From contig JAKFYO010000316.1 of the NCBI GenBank assembly GCA_021730825.1, forward strand, positions 1 through 6,504: a DNA stretch of 6,504 nt, written 5' to 3'. This document shows positions 1-5,808 of this stretch, piece by piece. The notes beneath the pieces were generated by a model that saw only the letters and a program-made list of their open reading frames with translations, was not told where the DNA came from and did no database searches. The translations under genes and the position numbers were made by a program. Numbering within the stretch: the stretch's first letter is position 1; each line of letters starts with the position of its first letter. Origin of the DNA: Hyphomicrobiales bacterium (GTDB lineage: Bacteria > Pseudomonadota > Alphaproteobacteria > Rhizobiales > Xanthobacteraceae).

Positions 1-229
1 CTCGCTCACGAAAGCGGGCGTGTTGCGCCGCGCCGGTAACGGCGTGCGGCTGCTCGGCGGCGGCGAACTCAAGACCAAGCTCTCGTTCGAAGTAGCGGGC
101 GCCACCAAGTCGGCGATCGCAGCGGTCGAGAAGCTCGGCGGCAGCGTGAAGCAGCTCGTCGTAAAGAAGGCCGACCAAGAGCGGCCGAAGAAGATGACCA
201 AGAAGCCGAAGAAGGAAGCGGCCAAGTAA
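1..229 (+). CDS. rplO: Large ribosomal subunit protein L15 (uL15), C-terminal part only
   Basis: The reading frame is open from the left edge (first whole codon at position 2) to TAA at 227-229, giving 75 visible residues. The N-terminal half lies outside the window. The stretch [20 protein letters not shown] followed by [19 protein letters not shown] is the typical L15 C-terminal domain, which packs on 23S rRNA late in 50S assembly. A GTG at 20 is an internal valine, not a start. The protein ends in an unusually lysine-rich tail (about 21 residues from [10 protein letters not shown] onward) after the point where the conserved fold stops; such basic tails are variable in this family and probably contact rRNA. 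The gene is followed after 50 bases by secY, the order found in spc operons. Identification is firm from sequence and context. Confidence 0.95.
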   Translation, partial: SLTKAGVLRRAGNGVRLLGGGELKTKLSFEVAGATKSAIAAVEKLGGSVKQLVVKKADQERPKKMTKKPKKEAAK

Positions 230-249
230 CCGGGCCGGTTTCTTTTTCG
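228..249 (+). terminator. Weak terminator-like hairpin between rplO and secY
   Basis: The arms AACCG (228-232) and CGGTT (236-240) pair perfectly around a three-base loop, and the hairpin is followed by a T-rich run (239-249, TTTTCTTTTT with one C). It starts inside the rplO stop codon. The stem is only 5 bp, so I expect at most partial termination. It could lower secY expression relative to the ribosomal genes upstream, or it could be a remnant with no effect. Confidence 0.35.
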
Positions 250-279
250 CGAAATTAGTCGGGGCGGATCGGAGCAAAT

Positions 280-1614
280 ATGGCGTCGGCAGCCGAACAA
301 CTCGCGGCCAACTTAAACTTCAGCGCTTTCTCAAAAGCGGAAGACCTGAAGAAGCGCATCTATTTTACGCTGGGTGCGCTCCTGGTCTATCGCCTCGGCA
401 CGTTTATTCCGATGCCGGGCATCGATCCGGTTGCCTTCACGGCGGCCTTTAACCAGGCGCGCGGCGGCATCCTCGGCCTGTTCAATATGTTTTCCGGCGG
501 CGCGGTCGAGCGCATGGCGATCTTCGCGCTCAACATCATGCCGTACATTTCGGCGTCGATCATTCTGCAGTTGCTCACCACCGTTTCTCCGACGCTCGAA
601 GCGCTGAAGAAAGAAGGCGAGCAGGGCCGCAAGGTCATCAACCAGTACACGCGCTATCTCACCGTCGTGCTCGCGATGCTGCAGGCTTATGGCATCTCGG
701 TTGGTCTTGAGAGCGGCGCAGGCGGGATCGTTTCCGAACCGGGCTGGTTCTTCCGCATCACGACGGTGATCACACTCACCGGCGGCACCGTATTCCTGAT
801 GTGGCTCGGCGAGCAGATCACCGCGCGCGGCATCGGCAACGGCATTTCGCTCATCATTTTCGCAGGCATCGTCGCGGAATTGCCGGCGGCAATCGCGGGT
901 ATGCTCGACCTCGGCCGTACCGGCGCGGTTTCGACCGCGCTGATCCTCCTGATCATCGTGGTCGCTGTTGCGGCGATCACGTTCATCGTTTTCATGGAGC
1001 GCGCACAGCGCCGCTTGCTCGTGCAGTATCCGAAGCGTCAGGTCGGCAACAAACTATTCGAGGGACAGTCCTCGCATCTGCCGTTGAAGCTGAATTCCTC
1101 GGGCGTCATTCCGCCGATCTTCGCCTCATCTTTGCTGCTCGTGCCGGTCACGGTCGCGCAGTTCAGCGCGGGCTCGGGTCCGGAGTGGTTGCAATGGCTG
1201 ACGACAGTGCTCGGTCACGGCCGTCCGGGTTACATGGCGCTCTATGCGCTGCTCATCGTCTTCTTCGCGTTCTTCTACACCGCGATTGTCTTCAATCCGG
1301 TCGAGACCGCGGACAACCTGAAGAAGCACGGTGGCTTCATTCCAGGCATTCGCCCTGGCGAGAATACCGCGAAGCATATCGACTACGTGTTGACGCGTAT
1401 CACGGTCGTAGGTGCCGCTTATCTCGTGCTGGTCTGCTTGCTGCCCGAGTTTCTCGTGGCCTACGCAGCGGTGCCGTTCTATTTCGGCGGCACTTCGCTC
1501 TTGATCGTCGTCTCGGTGACGATGGATACGGTCGCGCAGGTGCAGGGCTATCTGCTCGCGCATCAGTATGAAGGCCTGATCAAGAAGTCGAAGCTGCGCG
1601 GGGCGCGGCGATGA
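280..1614 (+). CDS. secY: Protein translocase channel subunit SecY
   Basis: SecY forms the transmembrane channel that, with SecE and SecG, passes unfolded proteins through or into the inner membrane, driven by SecA or the ribosome. The 444-residue product matches the usual length (E. coli 443) and shows the expected series of about ten hydrophobic segments. Conserved blocks are visible in order: [13 protein letters not shown] near residue 38, [12 protein letters not shown] near 89, [15 protein letters not shown] near 180, [15 protein letters not shown] from residue 240 (cytoplasmic loop 4), [17 protein letters not shown] near 269, and [23 protein letters not shown] from about 339 (loop 5, which contacts SecA and the ribosome). 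The C-terminus [15 protein letters not shown] is also typical. The ATG has GGAG at 271-274, five bases upstream, which supports this start. The gene lies between rplO and adk, and its TGA overlaps the adk ATG. Confidence 0.98.
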   Translation: MASAAEQLAANLNFSAFSKAEDLKKRIYFTLGALLVYRLGTFIPMPGIDPVAFTAAFNQARGGILGLFNMFSGGAVERMAIFALNIMPYISASIILQLLTTVSPTLEALKKEGEQGRKVINQYTRYLTVVLAMLQAYGISVGLESGAGGIVSEPGWFFRITTVITLTGGTVFLMWLGEQITARGIGNGISLIIFAGIVAELPAAIAGMLDLGRTGAVSTALILLIIVVAVAAITFIVFMERAQRRLLVQYPKRQVGNKLFEGQSSHLPLKLNSSGVIPPIFASSLLLVPVTVAQFSAGSGPEWLQWLTTVLGHGRPGYMALYALLIVFFAFFYTAIVFNPVETADNLKKHGGFIPGIRPGENTAKHIDYVLTRITVVGAAYLVLVCLLPEFLVAYAAVPFYFGGTSLLIVVSVTMDTVAQVQGYLLAHQYEGLIKKSKLRGARR

Positions 1615-2207
1615 GGCTAGTGCTGCTCGGACCGCCGGGTGCCGGGAAGGGCACGCAGGGCGACCGCCTGATCGAGCGGCACGGAATCACGCGTCTTTCC
1701 ACCGGTGACATGCTGCGCGCCGCGGTGAAGGCGGAAACGCCGATCGGCCTCAAAGCCAAAGACATCATGGCGCGTGGCGACCTCGTTTCGGACGAGATCG
1801 TGATCGCGATCATCGACGACCGGCTGAAAGAATCGGACGTTCAGAAGGGCTTCATTCTCGATGGTTTTCCGCGCACGGTTGCGCAGGCGGAGGCCCTCGA
1901 CAAGCTGCTCGCGAACAAGGGAATCAAGCTCGACGCCGTGGTGGAACTCAAGGTGAACGAAGGGGCTTTACTCAAGCGCATCGAGACCCGGATCGCCGAA
2001 ATGACCGCCCGTGGGGAGGCCCTCAGGGCCGACGACAACCCGGAAGTCCTGAAAAAGCGCCTTGACGCCTACCGTAGCCAGACCGCGCCGCTCTCGGCCT
2101 ATTACGAGGCCAAAGGCACCCTTCTGGGGGTGGATGGCATGGCGCCAATTCCGGTGGTGGAGCAGGCGATCGACGAGGGCCTAAAGGCCCGAAAAGCAAC
2201 GGTTTAA
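1611..2207 (+). CDS. adk: Adenylate kinase, short-LID form
   Basis: This cytoplasmic enzyme catalyses ATP + AMP = 2 ADP and keeps the adenylate pools balanced. The 198-residue product starts with the P-loop GPPGAGKGT at residues 7-15 (Lys13). It keeps the nucleotide-binding arginines at the same positions as E. coli: Arg36 in STGDMLR, Arg88 in DGFPRT and Arg123 in LLKRIETR. Arg139 (ALRADDNPE) and Arg150 (KKRL) match E. coli Arg156 and Arg167. Between Arg123 and Arg139 there are only 15 residues against 32 in E. coli, so the LID domain is of the short type and has no zinc-binding cysteines. Short-LID forms are known and commonly have this length in alphaproteobacteria. ATG overlaps the secY stop as ATGA, with no separate strong ribosome binding site, so translation is probably coupled to secY. 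Confidence 0.97.
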   Translation: MRLVLLGPPGAGKGTQGDRLIERHGITRLSTGDMLRAAVKAETPIGLKAKDIMARGDLVSDEIVIAIIDDRLKESDVQKGFILDGFPRTVAQAEALDKLLANKGIKLDAVVELKVNEGALLKRIETRIAEMTARGEALRADDNPEVLKKRLDAYRSQTAPLSAYYEAKGTLLGVDGMAPIPVVEQAIDEGLKARKATV

Positions 2208-2221
2208 GCGGGTTTTCGCGG

Positions 2222-2250
2222 TTGACTTGACATGCACCCTTCCTTACATA
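2222..2250 (+). promoter_or_regulatory. Candidate sigma70-type promoter for rpsM-rpsK-rpoA-rplQ
   Basis: TTGACT at 2222-2227 and TACATA at 2245-2250 are separated by exactly 17 bases. The -35 matches the TTGACA consensus in five of six positions; the -10 is weaker (three of six). A second TTGACA at 2227-2232 has no fitting -10. The expected start of transcription is near 2257, giving a leader of about 115 bases before rpsM. The promoter would let the alpha part be expressed independently of the genes upstream. It is predicted from sequence only. Confidence 0.55.
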
Positions 2251-2276
2251 CCCGCCATCCGTCGCTATTTCTGAGG

Positions 2277-2319
2277 CGATGCCAAACCCACCGAGAAGGC
2301 GGGTTGGGCGTCGTTTTTT
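2277..2319 (+). terminator. Intrinsic terminator or attenuator upstream of rpsM
   Basis: The arms 2277-2292 and 2298-2313 pair over 16 positions with only two mismatches (A2284 with G2306, A2290 with C2300) and one G-T wobble, around the loop GAGAA, and are followed at once by six T (2314-2319). This is a textbook intrinsic terminator. It may end transcripts that read through from adk. Because a promoter-like sequence lies upstream of it, it could also act as an attenuator in the rpsM leader. ACCCGCC at 2250-2256 is perfectly complementary to GGCGGGT at 2298-2304, in the 3' arm, so a competing antiterminator pairing is possible in longer transcripts. Confidence 0.75.
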
Positions 2320-2338
2320 GCCGTATCGACAACAATTT

Positions 2339-2354
2339 CGGGCCGAACCGCCCG
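2339..2354 (+). promoter_or_regulatory. Small hairpin just before the rpsM ribosome binding site
   Basis: CGGGC at 2339-2343 and GCCCG at 2350-2354 form a perfect 5-bp stem with a six-base loop, ending six bases before the GGAG of rpsM. In E. coli, protein S4 represses the alpha operon by binding a structured leader at this place. Whether this hairpin takes part in similar feedback cannot be told from sequence. Confidence 0.3.
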
Positions 2355-2360
2355 TATCTC

Positions 2361-2364
2361 GGAG
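2361..2364 (+). promoter_or_regulatory. Ribosome binding site that fixes the rpsM GTG start
   Basis: GGAG lies seven bases before the GTG at 2372. It supports this GTG over the in-frame ATG at 2279, which has no such site at a proper distance and sits inside the terminator hairpin. Confidence 0.75.
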
Positions 2365-2371
2365 ACTGAAA

Positions 2372-2749
2372 GTGGCCCGTATCGCAGGCGTCAACATTCC
2401 GACCGGAAAGCGCGTCGTTATCGCGCTTCAATACATCACTGGCATCGGCCAGATGCGCGCCAAAAAAATCGTCGACGAGTTGAAGATTCCGGCCGAGCGC
2501 CGCGTGAACCAGCTCACCGACCAGGAAGTTCTTCAGATCCGCGAAATGATCGACCGCGACTACATCGTCGAAGGCGATCTGCGCCGCGAAGTCACGCTCA
2601 ACATCAAGCGCTTGCAGGATCTCGGTTGCTACCGCGGCCTGCGTCACCGCAGGGGCCTGCCTGTGCACGGTCAGCGCACGCACACGAATGCGCGCACGCG
2701 CAAAGGCCCGGCGAAAGCAATCGCCGGCAAGAAGATGGCAACGCGCTAA
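2372..2749 (+). CDS. rpsM: Small ribosomal subunit protein S13 (uS13)
   Basis: S13 sits in the head of the 30S subunit and touches the P-site tRNA and the 50S subunit through intersubunit bridges. Translation from GTG at 2372 gives 125 residues starting with [20 protein letters not shown], the normal N-terminus of this family. The central [15 protein letters not shown] and the region [13 protein letters not shown] through [19 protein letters not shown] are diagnostic, and the basic C-terminal tail [13 protein letters not shown] is the part that reaches the tRNA. Length is close to the usual 118-125. The same frame is open upstream to an ATG at 2279, but the extra 31 residues match nothing in S13 and cross the terminator, so that start is rejected. 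rpsK follows after 32 bases. Confidence 0.97.
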   Translation: MARIAGVNIPTGKRVVIALQYITGIGQMRAKKIVDELKIPAERRVNQLTDQEVLQIREMIDRDYIVEGDLRREVTLNIKRLQDLGCYRGLRHRRGLPVHGQRTHTNARTRKGPAKAIAGKKMATR

Positions 2750-2781
2750 GCGCTCGAACAGATTAGAAAAACAGGTCCGTC

Positions 2782-3171
2782 ATGGCGAAAGAAGCAAAAG
2801 TTGTCCGCAAGCGCGAGCGCAAGAACATCGCGTCAGGCGTCGCGCATGTCGCGGCCTCGTTCAACAATACGATGATCACCATCACCGACGTGCAGGGCAA
2901 TACGATCGCCTGGTCGTCGTCGGGCACGATGGGGTTCAAGGGTTCGCGTAAATCGACGCCTTATGCGGCGCAGGTTGCCGCCGAAGACGCCGCCAAGAAG
3001 GCCGCCGAGCACGGCATGCGTACGCTCGAAGTTGAAGTTTCGGGTCCGGGTTCGGGCCGCGAGTCGGCGCTTCGTGCGCTGCAAGCTGCGGGTTTCACTG
3101 TGACGTCGATCCGCGACGTGACTCCGATCCCGCATAACGGTTGCCGTCCGCGCAAGCGCCGGCGCGTTTAA
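2782..3171 (+). CDS. rpsK: Small ribosomal subunit protein S11 (uS11)
   Basis: S11 is part of the platform of the 30S subunit, near the 3' end of 16S rRNA and the exit-site codon. The 129-residue product has the full family pattern: a basic N-terminus ([13 protein letters not shown]), [20 protein letters not shown], the glycine-rich [40 protein letters not shown] and the basic end [16 protein letters not shown]. Length is that of E. coli S11 (129). Only a weak ribosome binding site (AGG at 2773-2775) precedes the ATG, so it may rely on coupling to rpsM, whose stop is 32 bases upstream. Confidence 0.98.
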   Translation: MAKEAKVVRKRERKNIASGVAHVAASFNNTMITITDVQGNTIAWSSSGTMGFKGSRKSTPYAAQVAAEDAAKKAAEHGMRTLEVEVSGPGSGRESALRALQAAGFTVTSIRDVTPIPHNGCRPRKRRRV

Positions 3172-3182
3172 GAGTTTCGTTT

Positions 3183-3225
3183 CCGGCTCCGGCCGGGTTC
3201 ATAGATCGCCGCGCATTGCCGCGGC
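3183..3225 (+). promoter_or_regulatory. Two adjacent GC-rich hairpins between rpsK and rpoA
   Basis: The first hairpin pairs CCGGC (3183-3187) with GCCGG (3192-3196) around TCCG. The second pairs GCCGCG (3208-3213) with CGCGGC (3220-3225) around a six-base loop. Neither is followed by a T run, so they are not intrinsic terminators. They could stabilise or mark processing of the mRNA before rpoA. I see no convincing promoter in this 91-base gap. Confidence 0.35.
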
Positions 3226-3262
3226 AAGCGTGGCAACGGCCTCGCACAAAGGGACGCGAAGA

Positions 3263-4288
3263 ATGACGACTGTGATCCAGAAAAACTGGCAGGAGTTGAT
3301 CAAGCCCGAGAAGCTGAACGTGCAGGGCGGAACCGATCCGAAGCGCTTTGCGACGGTCGTAGCCGAACCGCTCGAGCGCGGTTTCGGTTTGACGCTCGGC
3401 AATGCGCTCCGCCGCATTCTGCTCTCGTCGCTACAGGGCGCTGCGGTGACGTCGGTGCAGATCGACGGCGTGCTGCACGAGTTCTCCTCGATCCCCGGCG
3501 TCCGCGAGGACGTCACCGATCTGGTGCTCAACATCAAGGACATCGCGATCAAGATGCAGGGCGAAGGCCCGAAGCGCATGGTCGTGAAGAAGACAGGTCC
3601 GGGCATCGTTACCGCCGGCGACATTCAGACAGTCGGCGACGTACAGGTTCTCAATCCCGATCTTCAGCTTTGCACGCTAGACGACGGCGCTGAGATCCGC
3701 ATGGAATTCACCGTCAACACCGGCAAGGGTTACATCGCTTCCGACCGCAACCGCGCGGAAGACAGCCCGATCGGCCTCATTCCGGTCGACAGCCTCTATT
3801 CGCCGGTGCGCAAGGTTTCCTACCGCGTCGAGAACACGCGCGAAGGTCAGATCCTCGATTACGACAAGCTCACGCTTACGATCGAAACCAATGGTTCGAT
3901 CACGCCGGAAGATGCGCTCGCTTATTCGGCGCGCATTCTCCAGGACCAGCTCAATATCTTCGTGAACTTCGAAGAGCCCCGCCGCGAAGTCGAGGCGGCG
4001 CCGATGCAGGAACTGCCGTTCCCGCCGGCCATGCTAAAGAAGGTGGACGAGCTCGAGCTTTCGGTTCGGTCGGCGAACTGCCTGAAGAACGACAACATCG
4101 TCTATATCGGCGACCTCATTCAGAAGTCGGAAGCGGAGATGCTTCGCACTCCGAACTTCGGCCGCAAATCGCTGAACGAAATCAAGGAAGTGCTCGCCAC
4201 GATGGGCCTGCATCTCGGCATGGAAGTGCAGGGCTGGCCGCCGGAGAACATCGAAGAGTTGGCTAAGCGCTTCGAGGATCATTACTGA
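3263..4288 (+). CDS. rpoA: DNA-directed RNA polymerase alpha subunit
   Basis: Alpha dimerises to start assembly of RNA polymerase and its C-terminal domain binds UP elements and activators. From ATG at 3263 the product has 341 residues starting [15 protein letters not shown], the standard alphaproteobacterial N-terminus. GGGA at 3251-3254 lies eight bases upstream. A GTG at 3230 in frame would add 11 residues not seen in the family and is rejected. The N-terminal domain includes [22 protein letters not shown] (dimer and beta contacts), [20 protein letters not shown] and [12 protein letters not shown] short linker near [17 protein letters not shown] leads to the C-terminal domain, where [10 protein letters not shown] places Arg269 at the position of E. 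coli Arg265, the main DNA-binding residue, followed by [19 protein letters not shown] short tail ending KRFEDHY follows. Nothing key is missing. Confidence 0.98.
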   Translation: MTTVIQKNWQELIKPEKLNVQGGTDPKRFATVVAEPLERGFGLTLGNALRRILLSSLQGAAVTSVQIDGVLHEFSSIPGVREDVTDLVLNIKDIAIKMQGEGPKRMVVKKTGPGIVTAGDIQTVGDVQVLNPDLQLCTLDDGAEIRMEFTVNTGKGYIASDRNRAEDSPIGLIPVDSLYSPVRKVSYRVENTREGQILDYDKLTLTIETNGSITPEDALAYSARILQDQLNIFVNFEEPRREVEAAPMQELPFPPAMLKKVDELELSVRSANCLKNDNIVYIGDLIQKSEAEMLRTPNFGRKSLNEIKEVLATMGLHLGMEVQGWPPENIEELAKRFEDHY

Positions 4289-4316
4289 GGCGCAAAGCGC
4301 TTCGGAGGAAAGAACT

Positions 4317-4769
4317 ATGCGTCACGGAAAAGCACATCGCCGTTTCAACCGCCGTCCGGAACACCGGAAGGCAATGCTCGCCAACATGGCGGCGTCTCTG
4401 ATCACGCATGAGCAGATCGTCACCACGCTGCCGAAGGCGAAGGACATCCGTCCGATCGTCGAGAAGCTGATCACGCTCGGCAAGAAGGCGAGCCTGCACG
4501 CGCGCCGCCAGGCGATTTCGGAAATGCGCGATCGCGTTGCCGTGAAGAAGCTGTTTGAGGTGCTCGCTCCGCGCTATGCCGCCCGGAACGGCGGATATCT
4601 GCGCATCATCAAGGCCGGCTTCCGCTATGGCGACATGGCGCCGATGGCCGTGATCGAGTTCGTCGATCGCGACGAGAGCGCGCGCGGCAAGGAAGATCTC
4701 GCCCGTCACGAAGCGTGGCTGAAGACGCAGCCGAGAGAAGACGCGCAGCAGCAGGCCGTGCCCGCGTAA
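4317..4769 (+). CDS. rplQ: Large ribosomal subunit protein L17 (bL17)
   Basis: L17 binds 23S rRNA near the polypeptide exit tunnel. The 150-residue product opens with [20 protein letters not shown] and continues with [30 protein letters not shown], the bL17 signature, then [33 protein letters not shown]. The fold ends near residue 122; the remaining part, ending [15 protein letters not shown], is a charged and glutamine/alanine-rich tail. Alphaproteobacterial L17 is commonly longer than the 127 residues of E. coli, so such a tail is expected. A strong ribosome binding site (GGAGGA, 4304-4309) lies seven bases before ATG, fitting high expression. It is the last gene of the ribosomal cluster, 28 bases after rpoA and directly before the operon terminator. 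Confidence 0.97.
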   Translation: MRHGKAHRRFNRRPEHRKAMLANMAASLITHEQIVTTLPKAKDIRPIVEKLITLGKKASLHARRQAISEMRDRVAVKKLFEVLAPRYAARNGGYLRIIKAGFRYGDMAPMAVIEFVDRDESARGKEDLARHEAWLKTQPREDAQQQAVPA

Positions 4770-4795
4770 GCCAACGCTTTAATTTCAAGAATTCC

Positions 4796-4829
4796 AAACC
4801 CCGGCCTTTGCGCCGGGGTTTTTCGTTTT
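4796..4829 (+). terminator. Intrinsic terminator of the ribosomal superoperon
   Basis: AAACCCCGGC (4796-4805) and GCCGGGGTTT (4812-4821) pair perfectly over 10 bp around CTTTGC, followed by a T-rich stretch (five T at 4819-4823, then C, G and four T). It stands 26 bases after the rplQ stop and should close the long transcript efficiently. Confidence 0.95.
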
Positions 4830-4863
4830 ATGCGTTTTATTAGACGCCCGTTTACCAGAAACC

Positions 4864-4886
4864 TTCCGCTCCAAGTTCCAGCGGAA
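4864..4886 (+). repeat. Perfect inverted repeat upstream of the zinc-ribbon gene
   Basis: TTCCGCT (4864-4870) and AGCGGAA (4880-4886) are perfect 7-base inverted copies nine bases apart. An alternative smaller stem, GTTCC (4875-4879) with GGAAC (4883-4887), overlaps it. The repeat lies 46 bases before the ATG of the next gene and could be an operator or an mRNA hairpin. No clear promoter was found in 4830-4932, so its role is open. Confidence 0.3.
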
Positions 4887-4921
4887 CGCAGAGTGCTGGG
4901 CGGCATTCCCACTCAGGTTGA

Positions 4922-4927
4922 GGGAGG
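4922..4927 (+). promoter_or_regulatory. Strong ribosome binding site that fixes the start at 4933
   Basis: GGGAGG stands five bases before the ATG at 4933. A TTG at 4918 in the same frame lies upstream of and overlaps this site region, so it is unlikely to be the start. Confidence 0.8.
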
Positions 4928-4932
4928 TGGTC

Positions 4933-5157
4933 ATGAGTTGCAGGGGCTATACGGTTCTCCGCTGCACGGAATGTGGAGAAGACATGCGGCTGATCGCGAT
5001 CTGCGAAAAGCCGGAGGAGGGTACCGAAACCCGCTTCTACGAATGTTCAAACCCTCGCTGCCGCGACTCCTTCAGGGCCTGTGTTCCGAGCTTGCAGGCC
5101 CAAGGTTGGATCGGAGTGCGAAAAGAGGTCGAGAAACTCCGCAAAACGCCGAACTAG
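4933..5157 (+). CDS. Small zinc-ribbon protein of unknown function, distantly Ogr/Delta-like
   Basis: The 74-residue product has two cysteine pairs: Cys11-x2-Cys14 (RCTECGEDM) and Cys38-x4-Cys43 (ECSNPRCRDSF), spaced as in a single zinc ribbon; Cys3, Cys24 and Cys50 are extra. The pattern C-x2-C, then arginine-containing strand, then F/Y-Y-x-C-x-N-x2-C-x3-F resembles the Ogr/Delta family of phage late-gene activators. The match is by eye and the protein could equally be another zinc-ribbon family binding nucleic acid or protein. The C-terminal part (GWIGVRKEVEKLRKT) is basic and probably helical. There is no signal peptide, so it should be cytoplasmic. It lies after the ribosomal terminator, so it probably has its own promoter, though none is clear. 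The strong ribosome binding site and codon use like its neighbours support a real gene. Confidence 0.75.
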   Translation: MSCRGYTVLRCTECGEDMRLIAICEKPEEGTETRFYECSNPRCRDSFRACVPSLQAQGWIGVRKEVEKLRKTPN

Positions 5158-5188
5158 GGTCCTCCGGCGAAATCCAGGCCTTAACCAT

Positions 5189-5217
5189 TTGACGCATCAG
5201 CGAAACCCGATTTTTGC
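5189..5217 (+). promoter_or_regulatory. Weak promoter-like sequence before the lipoprotein gene
   Basis: TTGACG at 5189-5194 matches the -35 consensus in five of six positions, but 17 bases further on the -10 position reads TTTTGC, which is poor. It is the best candidate in the 114-base gap before the predicted lipoprotein gene; without experimental data I give it little weight. Confidence 0.2.
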
Positions 5218-5257
5218 CCCGATTGGCGCTAAGCTGTTCCGGGGTCGAAAAGCTGGC

Positions 5258-5263
5258 GAGGGG
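5258..5263 (+). promoter_or_regulatory. Ribosome binding site favouring the GTG start at 5272
   Basis: GAGGGG lies eight bases before GTG 5272, a normal distance, but only two bases before the in-frame TTG 5266 and 14 before GTG 5278. This decides the start of the lipoprotein gene. Confidence 0.6.
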
Positions 5264-5271
5264 AATTGCTG

Positions 5272-5754
5272 GTGCCGGTGCGTTTGTTGGGACCGCTTGT
5301 TGCGGGGCTGGTGTTCGTATGCGCCGGCTGCACGACGTTTGATACGGACCGCGAAGAGGTCGTGTCGTTCGTATTCACGCAGCCGACCACGGAATGCGAA
5401 GTTTTCGTCGGCAATAATTCGCTCGGCCGCGTTTCCCTTTCGAAATCGGCAATCGGCGTACCGCGCGGCACAGAGCCGCTGCGGCTATCTTGTGCCGCCG
5501 CGTCCTTCGCCCCGATTTCGGCCGAAGTATCGATCACGCGCACGCGCGATCAGAAGGTGGATGTGCTTGGCGTCGGCGTGCTGACGCCGCAGGCTTTGGG
5601 CGCGCGCGTCGCCGAACCGATTACAAATGTCACTGGCCCGAGCCCGATCCGGAATCCGCTTTCGACCGAGAAAACCGGCTATCCGCCGCGCATTACGGTC
5701 GATATAGCGCAGCGCGCCGTTCTTGTGCCTTCGGGCTGGCAGACCCGGATGTAA
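5272..5754 (+). CDS. Predicted lipoprotein of unknown function
   Basis: I do not recognise a named family. From GTG 5272 the product has 160 residues. It begins with MPVRLLGPLVAGLVFVCAGC: one arginine, a hydrophobic stretch and then Ala-Gly-Cys20, which looks like a signal peptidase II site. The lipobox is not ideal because position -3 is a cysteine (Cys17) where leucine is usual. The mature part carries Cys42 and Cys74, which could form a disulfide in the periplasm. Between them the pattern CEVFVGNNSLGRVSLS followed by VPRGTEPLRLSC recalls the small beta domains of PEGA type (a value, a glycine turn, then a strand), but this is weak. The C-terminal half is proline-rich and has no recognisable motif. 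The gene ends against the terminator of the converging porin gene. Its frame and codon use look real. Confidence 0.75.
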   Translation: MPVRLLGPLVAGLVFVCAGCTTFDTDREEVVSFVFTQPTTECEVFVGNNSLGRVSLSKSAIGVPRGTEPLRLSCAAASFAPISAEVSITRTRDQKVDVLGVGVLTPQALGARVAEPITNVTGPSPIRNPLSTEKTGYPPRITVDIAQRAVLVPSGWQTRM

Positions 5755-5780
5755 AAAACCCGGAGCGCGTACGCTCCGGG
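5753..5780 (-). terminator. Intrinsic terminator of the porin gene
   Basis: CCCGGAGCG (5759-5767) and CGCTCCGGG (5772-5780) form a perfect 9-bp stem around CGTA. Read on the - strand, the hairpin is followed by six T (complement of A5753-5758), 28 bases after the porin stop. On the + strand there is no T run directly after the stem, so it serves mainly the porin. The T run overlaps the stop codon of the converging lipoprotein gene. Confidence 0.9.
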
Positions 5781-5808
5781 GCCGTCGTTTCCGATCGAGA
5801 GAGAACGA

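Noticed and set aside
801..1571. Long open frame of 256 codons in another frame inside secY
   Set aside because: It is arginine- and histidine-rich with no known motif, as expected of a shadow frame in a high-GC gene; SecY itself is unmistakable.
2279..2371. N-terminal extension of S13 from the in-frame ATG at 2279
   Set aside because: The added 31 residues match nothing in S13, the region forms a terminator hairpin with a T run, and GTG 2372 has a proper ribosome binding site and the family N-terminus.
2204..2683. Antisense open frame across the rpsM region
   Set aside because: It covers rpsM and its leader in reverse, shows no domain, and GC-rich genes often have such open antisense frames.
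3183..3196. Terminator after rpsK
   Set aside because: The stem is not followed by a T run, and rpoA downstream normally shares the transcript.
3230..3262. Earlier GTG start for rpoA adding 11 residues
   Set aside because: Family members begin MTTVIQKNW, and GTG 3230 lies right after a stable hairpin without a good ribosome binding site.
4918..4932. TTG start for the zinc-ribbon protein
   Set aside because: The strong GGGAGG site at 4922-4927 is placed for ATG 4933 and lies within the extra codons.
4830..5192. 120-codon frame starting right after the ribosomal terminator
   Set aside because: It overlaps the zinc-ribbon gene in another frame, lacks a ribosome binding site near its ATG and has no recognisable motif.
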